Source: Algoriphagus zhangzhouensis
Lineage (GTDB): Bacteria; Bacteroidota; Bacteroidia; Cytophagales; Cyclobacteriaceae
NCBI RefSeq assembly: GCF_900148515.1
Contig: NZ_FRXN01000003.1
Location: 414,757-478,756 of the forward strand
Direction: 5' to 3'
DNA length: 64,000 bases
The notes beneath the pieces were generated by a model that saw only the letters and a list, made by a program, of their open reading frames with translations, was not told the origin of the DNA and ran no database searches. This document shows positions 53,063 to 62,191 of the stretch, piece by piece; position 1 is the stretch's first letter, and each line of letters begins with the position of its first letter. The translations under genes and the position numbers were made by a program.

Positions 53063-55933
53063 ATGACTATACAGCCAGAGCAAACACTCGAAAACAACTT
53101 AGTTGACCAGCTTGTCCAACTCGGATATGAGAAAGCCGAAGTCAGAGACGAAAAGGAGCTTCTCACAAACCTGAAGAAACAGCTGGAGAAGCACAACAAA
53201 GTCCAACTCAGTGAGGGTAGCTTCACCCAGATTCTCAACTATATCAACAAAGGAAACGTCTTCGAACGGGCCAAGATTCTGAGAGACCGGGTTCCTTACA
53301 TGGACGAGCAAGGAGACCACAAGACTATTGAACTGCTGAATCAGATCCACTGGTGTCAGAATCAGTTTCAGGTGACCCAGCAGGTGAGCATGGAGGGGAA
53401 ATACAAAAATCGCTATGATGTCACGCTTCTGATCAATGGGCTTCCACTAGTTCAGATCGAGCTCAAACGGCGTGGTCTGGAGCTCAAAGAAGCCTTCAAA
53501 CAAACCAACCGGTACAATATCCACTCTTTCGGATCGGGACAGGGACTATTCCAGTTTGTCCAGATCTTTGTGATCAGCAACGGGGTCAACACCAAGTACT
53601 ATGCAAACTCATCTCTGAGCGAGCGGGACTTCAAGCAGACCTTCTACTGGACCGATTCCAAGAACCAACTGATTACACAGCTTTCGGCTTTCACTGATGT
53701 GTTTTTGGAAAGATGCCATATTTCCAAGATGGTCGCCAAATACATCGTGCTGAATGAGTCACACAAGACTCTCATGGTCTTGAGACCTTACCAGTTCTAT
53801 GCAGTGGAGGCTTTGATAGAGCAAGTCAAGAGCACAACCAAATTCGGCTATATCTGGCACACTACGGGATCAGGAAAAACCCTAACCTCCTTTAAAACTG
53901 CTCAGATCCTTTGCAATCTTCCCCAGGTCTACAAGGTGGTATTCGTGGTGGACAGGAAGGACTTGGATACCCAGACTATTACCGAATTCAACAGCTTCAG
54001 CAAAGGAAGCATCGATGGCACCAATAATACTCAGACCTTGGTCAAACAACTGTCAGGAGATCAAAAGCTCATCGTTACCACCATCCAGAAGCTAAACACA
54101 GCAATATCCAAAACTCGTCACCTCGGAAAAATCGAGCACCTCAGAGAAGAACGAATCGTCTTCATCTTCGATGAATGCCACCGAAGCCAGTTTGGAAAGA
54201 CTCACGAGGAAATCAAAAACTTTTTCCAAGGTTCTCAGATGTTTGGTTTCACTGGCACACCGATTTTCGAGGAGAATGCAGGATCAAACAACTACGGAAA
54301 GCGGACAACCAAAATGCTTTTCGGAGAATGCCTTCACAAATATGTGATTACCGATGCCATCCGAGATGAAAATGTGCTCAAGTTCTCAGTGGAGTATATC
54401 AGCACCTTTCGGAAGAAGGAGCACATCTTCGACATCAATGTGGAGGCGATAAATGAAGAGGAAGTAATGAATGCCCCCCAGCGACTGGAGATCATCACAG
54501 ACTATATCATCCAGAATCACGGCAGGAAAACCCACAACAAGGAGTTCACAGCCATACTCTGTGTGCCCAGCGTGGAGGTATTGATCAAGTACTATGAGAT
54601 TTTCCACCAAAAAAAGGAAGAAGGTGTACATGATCTCAAAATAGCAACGATCTTCTCCTACGGACAAAATGTGGACCTGATCGAAGACGGAGGGTTTGAG
54701 GATGATTGGGAAGAAAGTGAATTTGGTATCGCTGCTGAAAAGCCTCGAGGAGATTACGGGAATTCAAATCAAAAACACCCGAGAGAATATCTGGACAACT
54801 TCATCGGCCACTACAACCAGACTTTCAACACAAACTATTCCACTAAGGACAGCAAGCTTTTCTACCAGTACTACAATGATGTAGCAAGCCGGGTGAAGAA
54901 ACAGCAGATCGACATCCTGCTCGTGGTGAACATGTTTCTGACAGGGTTCGACAGTAAGACCCTGAATACACTCTACGTGGATAAAAACCTGAAATATCAC
55001 GGCTTGATTCAGGCCTTCTCCCGCACCAACCGAATCAAGGGAGAACTCAAATCTCAGGGCAATATCGTCTGCTTTAGAAACCTCAAAAAGGCTACAGACG
55101 ATGCTATCACACTCTTCTCCAACATTAACGCCAAGGACGAGATTCTACTCGAACCCTACGAGGACTATGTAGCCAAGTTCAACGAGGCATATATCAAGTT
55201 GCTCCAGATCGTCCCGACCGTGAACAGTGTTAACAAACTACAGAGCGAAGAGGATGAACTGGCATTCATAAAAGCTTTCCGGGAACTAATGCGAGTGAAG
55301 AACGTCTTGGTCACCTTCACCGAGTTCGACTTTGAGGAACTATCCATGGAAGAGCAATCCTTTGAGGACTACAAAAGCAAATATCTGGATCTCTACGACA
55401 AGACCAGAGGACACCAGCAACAGGAGAAAGTGTCCATCTTACAGGATGTGGATTTCGAGCTCGAGTTGATCCACAGAGATGAGATCAATGTGACCTACAT
55501 CCTGAAACTTCTCGCCAAATTGAAAGATGCACCAGAGGAAGAGAAGAAGAAGCAGGAGAAGGTAATCGTAGATCTGATGGTGGGTGAATCCCAGCTCAGA
55601 AGCAAGCGTGAACTGATTGAGAAATTCATCCGAGAGAACCTTCCTTCCATTGAAGACTCTGACCAGATCCCAGATGAGTTCGCCGAGTTCTGGACCAAAG
55701 AGCGGATCGATGCTGTCCGGAAGCTCAGTGAAGACGAGCAACTGGAACCAGAGCAATTGGAGGAAGTGATCGCACGTTATATCTACACCGAGAAGGAGCC
55801 ACTTCGTGATGAGGTGGTTTCCATCATGAAGGCAAAACCGAGCCTTGCCAAGCGAAAGACGACAGCCGAACGAGTGATCGGCAAAATCGTCAGTTTCGTA
55901 GAGACTTTTATCAGCGGGATTGAGGCAGCATAA
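53063..55933 (+). CDS. hsdR: Type I restriction-modification endonuclease/translocase subunit HsdR
   Basis: A 956-residue restriction subunit. The N-terminal PD-(D/E)xK nuclease shows YDVTLLINGLPLVQIELKRRG (near residues 113-133). The SF2 motor has the P-loop HTTGSGKTLTSF (near 268-279), DECHRSQFGKT (near 371), FTGTP and the helicase C domain with LVVNMFLTGFDSKTLNTLYVDK and AFSRTNRI. The C-terminal helical region binds HsdM. All catalytic motifs are intact. It lies about 4.1 kb after hsdS, separated by four non-R-M genes. Confidence 0.96.
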   Translation: MTIQPEQTLENNLVDQLVQLGYEKAEVRDEKELLTNLKKQLEKHNKVQLSEGSFTQILNYINKGNVFERAKILRDRVPYMDEQGDHKTIELLNQIHWCQNQFQVTQQVSMEGKYKNRYDVTLLINGLPLVQIELKRRGLELKEAFKQTNRYNIHSFGSGQGLFQFVQIFVISNGVNTKYYANSSLSERDFKQTFYWTDSKNQLITQLSAFTDVFLERCHISKMVAKYIVLNESHKTLMVLRPYQFYAVEALIEQVKSTTKFGYIWHTTGSGKTLTSFKTAQILCNLPQVYKVVFVVDRKDLDTQTITEFNSFSKGSIDGTNNTQTLVKQLSGDQKLIVTTIQKLNTAISKTRHLGKIEHLREERIVFIFDECHRSQFGKTHEEIKNFFQGSQMFGFTGTPIFEENAGSNNYGKRTTKMLFGECLHKYVITDAIRDENVLKFSVEYISTFRKKEHIFDINVEAINEEEVMNAPQRLEIITDYIIQNHGRKTHNKEFTAILCVPSVEVLIKYYEIFHQKKEEGVHDLKIATIFSYGQNVDLIEDGGFEDDWEESEFGIAAEKPRGDYGNSNQKHPREYLDNFIGHYNQTFNTNYSTKDSKLFYQYYNDVASRVKKQQIDILLVVNMFLTGFDSKTLNTLYVDKNLKYHGLIQAFSRTNRIKGELKSQGNIVCFRNLKKATDDAITLFSNINAKDEILLEPYEDYVAKFNEAYIKLLQIVPTVNSVNKLQSEEDELAFIKAFRELMRVKNVLVTFTEFDFEELSMEEQSFEDYKSKYLDLYDKTRGHQQQEKVSILQDVDFELELIHRDEINVTYILKLLAKLKDAPEEEKKKQEKVIVDLMVGESQLRSKRELIEKFIRENLPSIEDSDQIPDEFAEFWTKERIDAVRKLSEDEQLEPEQLEEVIARYIYTEKEPLRDEVVSIMKAKPSLAKRKTTAERVIGKIVSFVETFISGIEAA

Positions 55934-56066
55934 GGACAGATTTGTGAGAAATCCCACCCTGCGTAAACAGCTGAAACGAGGTCATTTACCCGTTACCAAA
56001 CCTCTGACAAACTTACCCACAAACGACTGAAAGCCAGCGAACAATGTTCTGAGAAACGTGGTCTTA

Positions 56067-56119
56067 AGGTGAAGAATTTTTTTCGTTTGAGTGCTTGGAA
56101 ACGACTTTTTTCTTCACCT
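56067..56119 (+). promoter_or_regulatory. Long interrupted hairpin before the helicase-like gene
   Basis: AGGTGAAGAA pairs with TTCTTCACCT (outer 10 bp); a T-rich internal loop separates these from an inner CGTTT/AAACG pair. It ends 29 nt before the chosen start at 56149. It may be an attenuator or a leader structure of that gene. Confidence 0.55.
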
Positions 56120-56148
56120 ACCTTTGGGTAGAAACAAACAACTTCTAC

Positions 56149-58170
56149 ATGGAAAAAAGACGACAAGCACCACTTGATTTCATCAGGAACCGAGATCTTA
56201 TTGACTCGATATATTCGGATCTTGAAACCCAAAAATTGACCCTGCCATTACCAAATACAACCAAAGGTGGTAAGCAGGTTCTATTTGGAGATGTATTTGA
56301 CCGCCTACCCAATGGGATCATCCATAAATCCAACACTGGTATGGGTGCTACTACATGTGAATGTGTAAGCCTTCGGAACTCAATCATTGTTGAACCACTT
56401 AGAGCGACTGCATATCTAAAATATAGGGCACAAGGAGGGATATTTGTAGGGACACCACCTCCAAATTCAGGTATCCAACCAGTAACAGAGAAAGAATTCA
56501 TCGATTACCTCGAACAACCAGGCTTTAAGAAAATATTTTGCGTGTCGGATAGCCTGACAAATGTTATGTCACTTATCCCAAACGAGAGAAAAAGCGAGTT
56601 TTTTCTTTTGATCGACGAAACAGATACACATCAACTTGACTCATCCTTCCGTTTAGCTCTTCACATTGCAATGGAGGTCTACAAAAGTCATCCGGTGAAC
56701 ATGAGAGCTACGGTTACTGCAACCCCATTGAATTTCTCTGACCCGGAATTGCGAGCTGAAAGTATAACCGAGGTGATCTACACCTACAAAAACTTGGAGA
56801 CGGTAAAAATCCTAAATACACCTAGCGCATCGAACAGTATTAGGAAGTTGGTAATCGACCACTTTGAAAAAACACCTCACGACAAACTAGTTGTCGCGCT
56901 GAACTCCGTTGGTGAAATAAAACAAGTCATCAAAAGAATCTTAAAACACCCTTTCAACAAGCTGAAGGAGGAGGAAATCAAGGTATTATGCAGTAGTAAG
57001 AGGGTGAAGGATGTAGAGGAATATTACCATGAGCTCAACTCTGATATTCTTCCCGGCAAATTGGTGTTCATCACAGCAGCATACTTTTCAGGCTATGATC
57101 TCACGGAAATCTTCCGACTGGTGGTGGTAATTGACCCTCGGTATCCAAATCTTGCACTTTCCGAACATAGATATAGGCAAATCGCAGGTCGTGCCAGAAA
57201 CGGACTGATCGAAGGTGTGATCATTTACCAGTGGCAACAAGAACGGTACTACGAAGGAAAGTCGATGTCTGAGATGCTAGAAATAGCGAAATCACTTATC
57301 GACAGTTTCGGTTGTCTGACAATGAATCTAGATCGAAACCCATACCTAAAGCACCGCAAACTCAAATCACTAGAAAGCGTAGTTGCGTCGAACAAAGTCC
57401 AAGGAAGAAATCTATTATTCTGGGACAAAAACGTGGAAGTGTTCAAGATTGCCTACCTCTCGATCGACTCGATCGTAGAACTCAACAGACTTCGAAAAAC
57501 TGTTTTCGGCAAGACCAACGGCTTAGTCCAGGCATTTGAAGATATCGGGTATGTGGTTATAGAATCCTTTGATGATGTCGAAGGCTCTGAGGTCACAATT
57601 ACAAATAAAGAATGGTTCGACAACTCCTTTGAGAAGATAAAGGATGTGCTCCTTTCTAGCGCCACCGGCATCATGACATCTAATACTTGTCCAAATGGAG
57701 AAAACGCCTTCGAATCAGAGGTTTTCGAGGTATTCAGGGAATACAAGGATTATGTTGACAAAGCGCACCTTGCACAGTTGATCCTGAAGGGTTGCAACAA
57801 AAAGAATGGCTGGAGAACGGGCTTAAAATCGCTGAAACTCGAACTATTCTTTGCTACACAGTCACCTGACGGAAACTTTAACCACAGCATCAATAGGTGC
57901 TTTCCAACTGGAGGAGAATACTCCTATACAAGAATCCTGGAGAAATGGGACCAAATCAAAACTGCCGCACCAGAAATCGGGATGTTAATGGACGACCCCG
58001 TTTTTCTTTTAAACCGCATTTTTAGGACGGTTCGAAGAAAGGGTGACATAGATGGCGTGGGGCAGTTTTACATTACAACAACGCGGAAAATAGATGAGAG
58101 AAAGGTTCTACTCTACAAAGACAAAGTGTCCGCGTATCGATTTGCAGCCACCGACTATGAAGCAGCGTAA
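56149..58170 (+). CDS. Helicase-like SF2 protein with a lysine-less P-loop
   Basis: A 673-residue protein when started at ATG 56149; the earlier frame start (TTG 56095) lies inside a leader hairpin. Motifs: SNTGMGATTCE at the P-loop position (near residues 58-69, GxGK replaced by GMGA), LLIDETD as Walker B (near 153), TVTATP (motif III-like, near 187), and YRQIAGRARN as motif VI (near 342). The C-terminal 300 residues have no recognised domain. Related Bacteroidota proteins with TGxGxTT loops exist on mobile elements, but I cannot name the family. Its partners would be the island R-M genes or the element itself. Confidence 0.65.
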   Translation: MEKRRQAPLDFIRNRDLIDSIYSDLETQKLTLPLPNTTKGGKQVLFGDVFDRLPNGIIHKSNTGMGATTCECVSLRNSIIVEPLRATAYLKYRAQGGIFVGTPPPNSGIQPVTEKEFIDYLEQPGFKKIFCVSDSLTNVMSLIPNERKSEFFLLIDETDTHQLDSSFRLALHIAMEVYKSHPVNMRATVTATPLNFSDPELRAESITEVIYTYKNLETVKILNTPSASNSIRKLVIDHFEKTPHDKLVVALNSVGEIKQVIKRILKHPFNKLKEEEIKVLCSSKRVKDVEEYYHELNSDILPGKLVFITAAYFSGYDLTEIFRLVVVIDPRYPNLALSEHRYRQIAGRARNGLIEGVIIYQWQQERYYEGKSMSEMLEIAKSLIDSFGCLTMNLDRNPYLKHRKLKSLESVVASNKVQGRNLLFWDKNVEVFKIAYLSIDSIVELNRLRKTVFGKTNGLVQAFEDIGYVVIESFDDVEGSEVTITNKEWFDNSFEKIKDVLLSSATGIMTSNTCPNGENAFESEVFEVFREYKDYVDKAHLAQLILKGCNKKNGWRTGLKSLKLELFFATQSPDGNFNHSINRCFPTGGEYSYTRILEKWDQIKTAAPEIGMLMDDPVFLLNRIFRTVRRKGDIDGVGQFYITTTRKIDERKVLLYKDKVSAYRFAATDYEAA

Positions 58171-58183
58171 ATCGTTGAAGTGA

Positions 58184-58254
58184 GGTTTTTGCAGCGAAGT
58201 ATGTTAGTATATAAGAAATGTTCTTCAGACCTCGCTGCAAAAGCCGCATTTCTT
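58184..58254 (+). ncRNA. Possible H-type pseudoknot RNA
   Basis: Stem 1: 58184-58197 pairs with 58232-58245 (14 pairs, one G-U, arms TTTTGCAGCGA and TCGCTGCAAAA). Stem 2: AAGAAATG at 58213-58220, inside the stem-1 loop, pairs with CATTTCTT at 58247-58254, one base after stem 1. The order of arms is that of an H-type pseudoknot. It lies 14 nt after the helicase-like gene, in a 278-bp gap. It could be a leader, terminator or small RNA; transcription is not shown. Confidence 0.4.
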
Positions 58255-58448
58255 CGTAGAATACCTAACAACATCGTACAAACACAGGGTTCTAATCATA
58301 CTTTCTCCTCCAGCGGATAATGAGCACCCCTTCAAGTCTAAACCACCTGCCAACAAAATGCCTCAAATACCTGAAATAGTGACGGTTACACATGGAAACC
58401 ACGTGATTTTTTCGTATATTATAGTATAACCCACCGAAACAAATCACA

Positions 58449-58814
58449 ATGCGAAACTACTACCACATTACCCTCAGAGACAGATTCAATCACGAGCCTA
58501 TCAGCCTTCCTGGAGGTTTCGTGAGCATCCATGAAACCGCAGATTACCTGGATTATCTGGTCAATGAATTAGCAGGACAAGGCTTTGAGATGCGAAGGCT
58601 CAACAGACTTGTCAGCATTTCAGATTTGGTCACGATTGAGATCAAACGAAACGACCAGTGCAACTGGGAAAGAGGAACACTTGCCGAAGAATTCGCCTCC
58701 AACAAGGAGTCAGACCTAAGATTGACCCGAAAATATATCCATGAGAGCGAGGAACGTGTTGAGCAATACTTCCAAGAAATGGATGAATTTGCCGAGGCAC
58801 AATACGGAGTCTGA
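58449..58814 (+). CDS. Hypothetical protein, island cargo
   Basis: A 121-residue soluble protein starting MRNYYHITLRDRFNHEPISLPGGFVSIHETADYLDYLVNELAG, with a mainly helical second half rich in E and R. I recognise no family. The upstream sequence contains a TATAGTATAA-like AT stretch close to the start, and a 9-bp hairpin (58849-58872) follows the gene. It has no membrane segment or metal motif. It stands alone between the helicase-like gene and the BRO-N remnant. Confidence 0.6.
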   Translation: MRNYYHITLRDRFNHEPISLPGGFVSIHETADYLDYLVNELAGQGFEMRRLNRLVSISDLVTIEIKRNDQCNWERGTLAEEFASNKESDLRLTRKYIHESEERVEQYFQEMDEFAEAQYGV

Positions 58815-58848
58815 AAGATTTCGGCAGCTACACTATGATGGTCATGTC

Positions 58849-58872
58849 GGAGAGAGGAACAGGCCTCTCTCC
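58849..58872. repeat. Hairpin after the 121-residue gene
   Basis: GGAGAGAGG pairs with CCTCTCTCC around a 6-nt loop. No T-tract. Confidence 0.6.
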
Positions 58873-58949
58873 ACCCAGAACAAATCCGAGTCTTATCCCG
58901 AGGTCATAAACTAGTGGTTCCATATACAGTAGATGGCTAAACCACCTCG

Positions 58950-58979
58950 AAGGGTGTACATACTTTGTACACCCTTTTC
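58950..58979 (+). terminator. Terminator-like hairpin, left of the BRO-N remnant
   Basis: An 11-bp stem AAGGGTGTACA/TGTACACCCTT with a 5-nt loop and a short T-run. It shares the AAGGGT...ACCCTT frame with the hairpin at 59341-59367. Confidence 0.72.
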
Positions 58980-59088
58980 CAAATGTCCACACTCTGGGTA
59001 AGAGGAGCGCTCGATTTAACCGATCATATTCTGACTCATTTGTCCGACCATCAGTCCGACAACTTCAGATTCAAACATCGAACGAGTC

Positions 59089-59307
59089 ATGTTTGACTAA
59101 CACGTACAAGAGTGGTTCGTGGCCAAAGATGTGGCTGAATTGCTTGAGTACAAGAACACCCGAAAAGCAGTAATAGACCTTTGTAAAATCGCAGATTCAG
59201 ATGGTGTCGCGAATCGCGACCCCATCGGCGGAGAAAAAAAAATACAGATCGTCCCACGACCAGATGTTTACCGTCTGATCACCAAGTCGAAACTGCCTGC
59301 CGTATAA
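59089..59307 (+). pseudogene. BRO-N domain remnant (phage antirepressor-like)
   Basis: The frame reads MFD, then an in-frame TAA (59098-59100), then HVQEWFVAKDVAELLEY and NTRKAVIDLCK, ending VPRPDVYRLITKSKLPAV. The WFVAKDVAELL motif and RPDVYRLI identify the BRO-N domain of phage antirepressors. Neither an ATG after the stop nor the usual C-terminal domain is present, so the gene is nonsense-disrupted and truncated. A GTG at 59119 could initiate a 62-residue product, but this would lack the first strand. Confidence 0.75.
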
Positions 59308-59340
59308 GAGTTGGTACCACTGGATGGAGAAGTTCGAGAA

Positions 59341-59367
59341 AAGGGTACTCACATTATGAGTACCCTT
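59341..59367. repeat. Hairpin, right of the BRO-N remnant
   Basis: An 11-bp stem AAGGGTACTCA/TGAGTACCCTT with the 5-nt loop CATTA and no T-tract. Its layout is the same as the hairpin at 58950. Confidence 0.75.
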
Positions 59368-59508
59368 GAGCCTGAACTTGAAAACTCTCGTTTAAAGCGA
59401 TAGTATTGCTGAAACCTGCAACAGCCTTTGAAACCACATTTGTGAGGTGTGGGCAAAATACCCACCCCTTCAGCCGACGGTATGCAAATGACCAAAAGAA
59501 TACGAACG

Positions 59509-59533
59509 ACGGTCTATGTATAGTATAGACCGT
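59509..59533. promoter_or_regulatory. Dyad ACGGTCTAT/ATAGACCGT
   Basis: A 9-bp perfect inverted repeat with a 7-nt centre, about 240 bp before the ATPase gene. A candidate operator for a phage-like repressor; no repressor gene is seen nearby. Confidence 0.5.
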
Positions 59534-59775
59534 GGAGAAGGAACTTATTGGATGAATGATCCGATACATCATGTTTTAGACTGCCCCCCCCCATCATCTA
59601 TCGGTCTTTTATTGGTTGAACTTTTCTGTATAGTCGAGAGGACAGACCACCCATGGTATCATCCCCCGGGTTCTCAAAAGCTGGGTCTCTCCCCCCGGGG
59701 TCATCACGGAACATTTTCCTACCCAGATTCCTACCCCCTGCAAAATCCAGTGTAAACTTAAACGATTTAAACACG

Positions 59776-60666
59776 ATGGATTTACGTACTTCAAAACGTT
59801 CCCAAGCACGCATCAGAGTATGCATGCAGGGTCCAAGTGGGGCAGGGAAAACATTCTCTTCTCTCCTACTTGCCTTTGGTCTGACAGGCAACTGGTCCAA
59901 GGTCGCTGTCATCGACACCGAAAACCAGAGCGCAGATCTCTACGCCCACCTGGGGCACTACAATGTGATTTCAGTTGGTGCTCCACAGACTCCAGAGAAA
60001 TACATGGAAGCAATCGAAGTCTGCGAAAAGGCTGGAATGGAAGCCATCATCATCGACAGTATCTCGCATGAATGGGAAACTCTCTTGGACATCCACTCCA
60101 ATATGCCTGGTAATAGCTTCTCCAACTGGGCGAAGATCACACCAAGGCACAATGGTCTCTTGAACAAGATCCTTTCCTGTTCAGCCCATGTCATTGCAAC
60201 AGTTCGAACAAAGCAGGACTATGTTCTGACAGACAAGAATGGCAAGATGGTGCCCGAGAAGGTGGGACTAAAAGGTGTACAGCGTGATGGATTGGAGTAT
60301 GACTTCACCATCGTCTTCGATGTCAACATTCGTCACATGGCGTCTGCTTCCAAAGACCGGACAGGTATGTTTGTCGATCTTCCAGACTTTTTGATCGGGA
60401 TAGAGACAGGTCAGAAAATCCTGAAGTGGTGCAATGAAGGATCTTCAGTTTCTGAGAAAACCGATAGCTTCTCGCTCACTGATGAATTTGAAAAAAGCCT
60501 GTCCTTCCAGGATGCAATTTCTGCTTGTCAAAACATGGACGAGTTGATCAAGCTCTTCAATGCCAACCCATCTCTTCAGCAAGTCTTCAAAGACGAATTC
60601 ATTGCTCAGAAAAACAGACTTCTCGACCAACCAAACTTCCGACAGAATGGAACTACTGCGCATTGA
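59776..60666 (+). CDS. RecA/Sak4-like phage ATP-binding protein
   Basis: A 296-residue P-loop ATPase when started at ATG 59776 (MDLRTSKRSQARIRVCMQGPSGAGKT). The frame is open to 59653, but that part is a proline-rich translation of the C-rich leader. Walker A GPSGAGKT is near residues 19-26, and Walker B AIIIDSIS near 95. It matches phage nucleotide-binding proteins of the Sak4 type, which assist single-strand annealing and recombination. It overlaps the next gene by 20 bp. Confidence 0.8.
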   Translation: MDLRTSKRSQARIRVCMQGPSGAGKTFSSLLLAFGLTGNWSKVAVIDTENQSADLYAHLGHYNVISVGAPQTPEKYMEAIEVCEKAGMEAIIIDSISHEWETLLDIHSNMPGNSFSNWAKITPRHNGLLNKILSCSAHVIATVRTKQDYVLTDKNGKMVPEKVGLKGVQRDGLEYDFTIVFDVNIRHMASASKDRTGMFVDLPDFLIGIETGQKILKWCNEGSSVSEKTDSFSLTDEFEKSLSFQDAISACQNMDELIKLFNANPSLQQVFKDEFIAQKNRLLDQPNFRQNGTTAH

Positions 60667-61633
60667 CCACCTACAAACCAGCGACCGCCTCCCTGCGGTC
60701 AAAACCAAGAAGTCAGTGTCCAGATTCCTAAAAGCAAACACAGAGGAAGTCAGTTGGGAAGAGATGAGAGACAGACATGTGATTCCAGTATTCCTGAAGG
60801 ACAACGAGCCAACCATCTCTCACTGTGAGTTCGTGGAGGCAGTATCACAGGCTGCTCAGGATTGCTTCAGTCTGTCAGAATTTCCAGAAGCGGATATTCG
60901 GGTCTCACATCCTGTGAAGGGGAGGATCTATGAAGCGAGACACAAAAAGGCTCAGGATCTTCAGCCTTCTGAGAAGACGATCTACTATGAGCGTATGGCA
61001 TTCATGGTTTCTATACCCGGCATTCAGGATCAAGTTTCTGGGAACATTCTGGAACTCACCATCGGTGGGGTGAAGGCATACCACTTGGATAACCTCAACT
61101 CTACGAAAGGGAGTCCTGAGCACTTCAAGATCTTCATCGGGTTCAAGAACACAGTCTGTACAAATCTCTGCGTTTCTACAGATGGTGTGAAACTGGACTT
61201 AAAAGTCAGGTCGGTGGAGGAACTATACCAAAAAACCTTGGCATTGATGGAGAACTTCAACCCTGTCGGATTTCTGAGAAGCATGGCAAGCTTGACAGCA
61301 TTCGATCTTCAAGAGAAACAGTTCGCACAGATTATCGGAAGATGCAGGATGTATCAGTTTCTTCCCAAAGATCTGAGAAACGAGATCCCTGAGCTCTTGA
61401 TCAATGACACCCAAGTTTCCAGAATCGTAGAGGCTTTCTATCAAGATCCCTCATTTGCAAGAGCAACCAACGGATGTGTGGATCTTTGGAGATTCTACAA
61501 TCTGTTCACCGGAGCCAATAAGCATTCCTACATCGACAAGTTTCTGGAGCGCGGGGTCAATGGTTGGGATTTCACTAACCGAGTCCGTGGTGTACTGGAC
61601 GGTTCTCACCCAGATTTCTGGTACATGATATAG
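60647..61633 (+). CDS. DUF3871-family protein
   Basis: A 328-residue protein when started at ATG 60647 (MELLRIDHLQTSDRLPAVKTKKS). The frame extends upstream to 60560 within the ATPase gene. Blocks such as IPVFLKDNEPTISHCEFVEAV, ARHKKAQDLQPSEKTIYYERMAFM, FKIFIGFKNTVCTNLC and the C-terminal LWRFYNLFTGANKHSYIDKFLERGVN are those of DUF3871, a protein of Bacteroidota mobile elements with unknown role. It resembles the DUF932 group used by phages and plasmids. A terminator follows. Confidence 0.8.
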   Translation: MELLRIDHLQTSDRLPAVKTKKSVSRFLKANTEEVSWEEMRDRHVIPVFLKDNEPTISHCEFVEAVSQAAQDCFSLSEFPEADIRVSHPVKGRIYEARHKKAQDLQPSEKTIYYERMAFMVSIPGIQDQVSGNILELTIGGVKAYHLDNLNSTKGSPEHFKIFIGFKNTVCTNLCVSTDGVKLDLKVRSVEELYQKTLALMENFNPVGFLRSMASLTAFDLQEKQFAQIIGRCRMYQFLPKDLRNEIPELLINDTQVSRIVEAFYQDPSFARATNGCVDLWRFYNLFTGANKHSYIDKFLERGVNGWDFTNRVRGVLDGSHPDFWYMI

Positions 61634-61640
61634 ATCGCGA

Positions 61641-61671
61641 AGCCCACCACATTGATGGTGGGTTTCTTTTT
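61641..61671 (+). terminator. Rho-independent terminator after DUF3871
   Basis: A 9-bp stem AGCCCACCA/TGGTGGGTT (one G-T) with a 6-nt loop and TTTCTTTTT, ending nine bases before the RadC-like gene. Confidence 0.85.
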
Positions 61672-61679
61672 GAAGAGAT

Positions 61680-62129
61680 ATGGAGAACTATCTATACGAG
61701 CTCAAACTGAGCTATCGCAGAACCAAAAGAAGAAGACAAACAGGTGCATTGCGTTCCAGCATGGATTCTTTCGAGGTTATGAAAACTGTATTTGACAAAG
61801 ACCTGATAGAAGCCAGAGAGGAGTTTATTGTACTGTATCTGAACCGGGCGAACGAAATCATCGGTTACTACAAGGCATTCCAAGGAGGTGTGTCCTCTGT
61901 GGTGGCAGACACGAAGTTGATTCTGTCCACTGGCTTGAAAGTTCTGGCCTCAGGGATCATATTGGCACACAATCACCCTTCTGGAAGAATCATACCATCG
62001 GAGCAGGACATTCGTTTGACAAGGCGAGTGAAAGAAGCCTGCAAACTTGTCGACATGGAACTCTTAGACCACCTCATCGTCACTGCAGAAAACGGATTCT
62101 ACAGCTTCGCAGACGAGGGTAAAATCTGA
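61680..62129 (+). CDS. RadC/JAB-domain protein
   Basis: A 149-residue JAB/MPN-domain protein of the mobile-element RadC type. The zinc motif HNHPSG (near residues 98-103) with a downstream SEQD aspartate, and HLIVTAENGFYSFADEG at the C terminus, match RadC. The N-terminal helix-hairpin-helix of full chromosomal RadC is absent. Such short forms are common on Bacteroidota islands and have no proven role in repair. It is the last gene before attR. Confidence 0.88.
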   Translation: MENYLYELKLSYRRTKRRRQTGALRSSMDSFEVMKTVFDKDLIEAREEFIVLYLNRANEIIGYYKAFQGGVSSVVADTKLILSTGLKVLASGIILAHNHPSGRIIPSEQDIRLTRRVKEACKLVDMELLDHLIVTAENGFYSFADEGKI

Positions 62130-62191
62130 GAGATTCCACGCTGGGAAATCCAGCACAATCACGTAATTTCGAGTCAAATCAGGCAGGGGCA

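Larger units (their letters stand above)
59308..59775. other. 468-bp non-coding region with hairpin, dyad and poly-C
   Basis: Contains the 59341-59367 hairpin, the 59509-59533 dyad, nine consecutive C at 59584-59592, and two CCCCCGGG-type blocks near 59665-59700. It is the likely promoter region of the ATPase operon. Open frames here look spurious. Confidence 0.6.

Noticed and set aside
56095..56148. Upstream TTG start for the helicase-like protein
   Set aside because: It lies inside the leader hairpin and adds an aromatic stretch; ATG 56149 is better placed.
59516..59775. Proline-rich N-terminal extension of the ATPase and a 79-codon frame
   Set aside because: Both translate the C-rich leader. 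ATG 59776 gives the standard short strand before the P-loop.
61680..62129. Chromosomal DNA-repair RadC
   Set aside because: It lacks the helix-hairpin-helix N-terminal part and lies at the end of the island, so it is the mobile-element short form.
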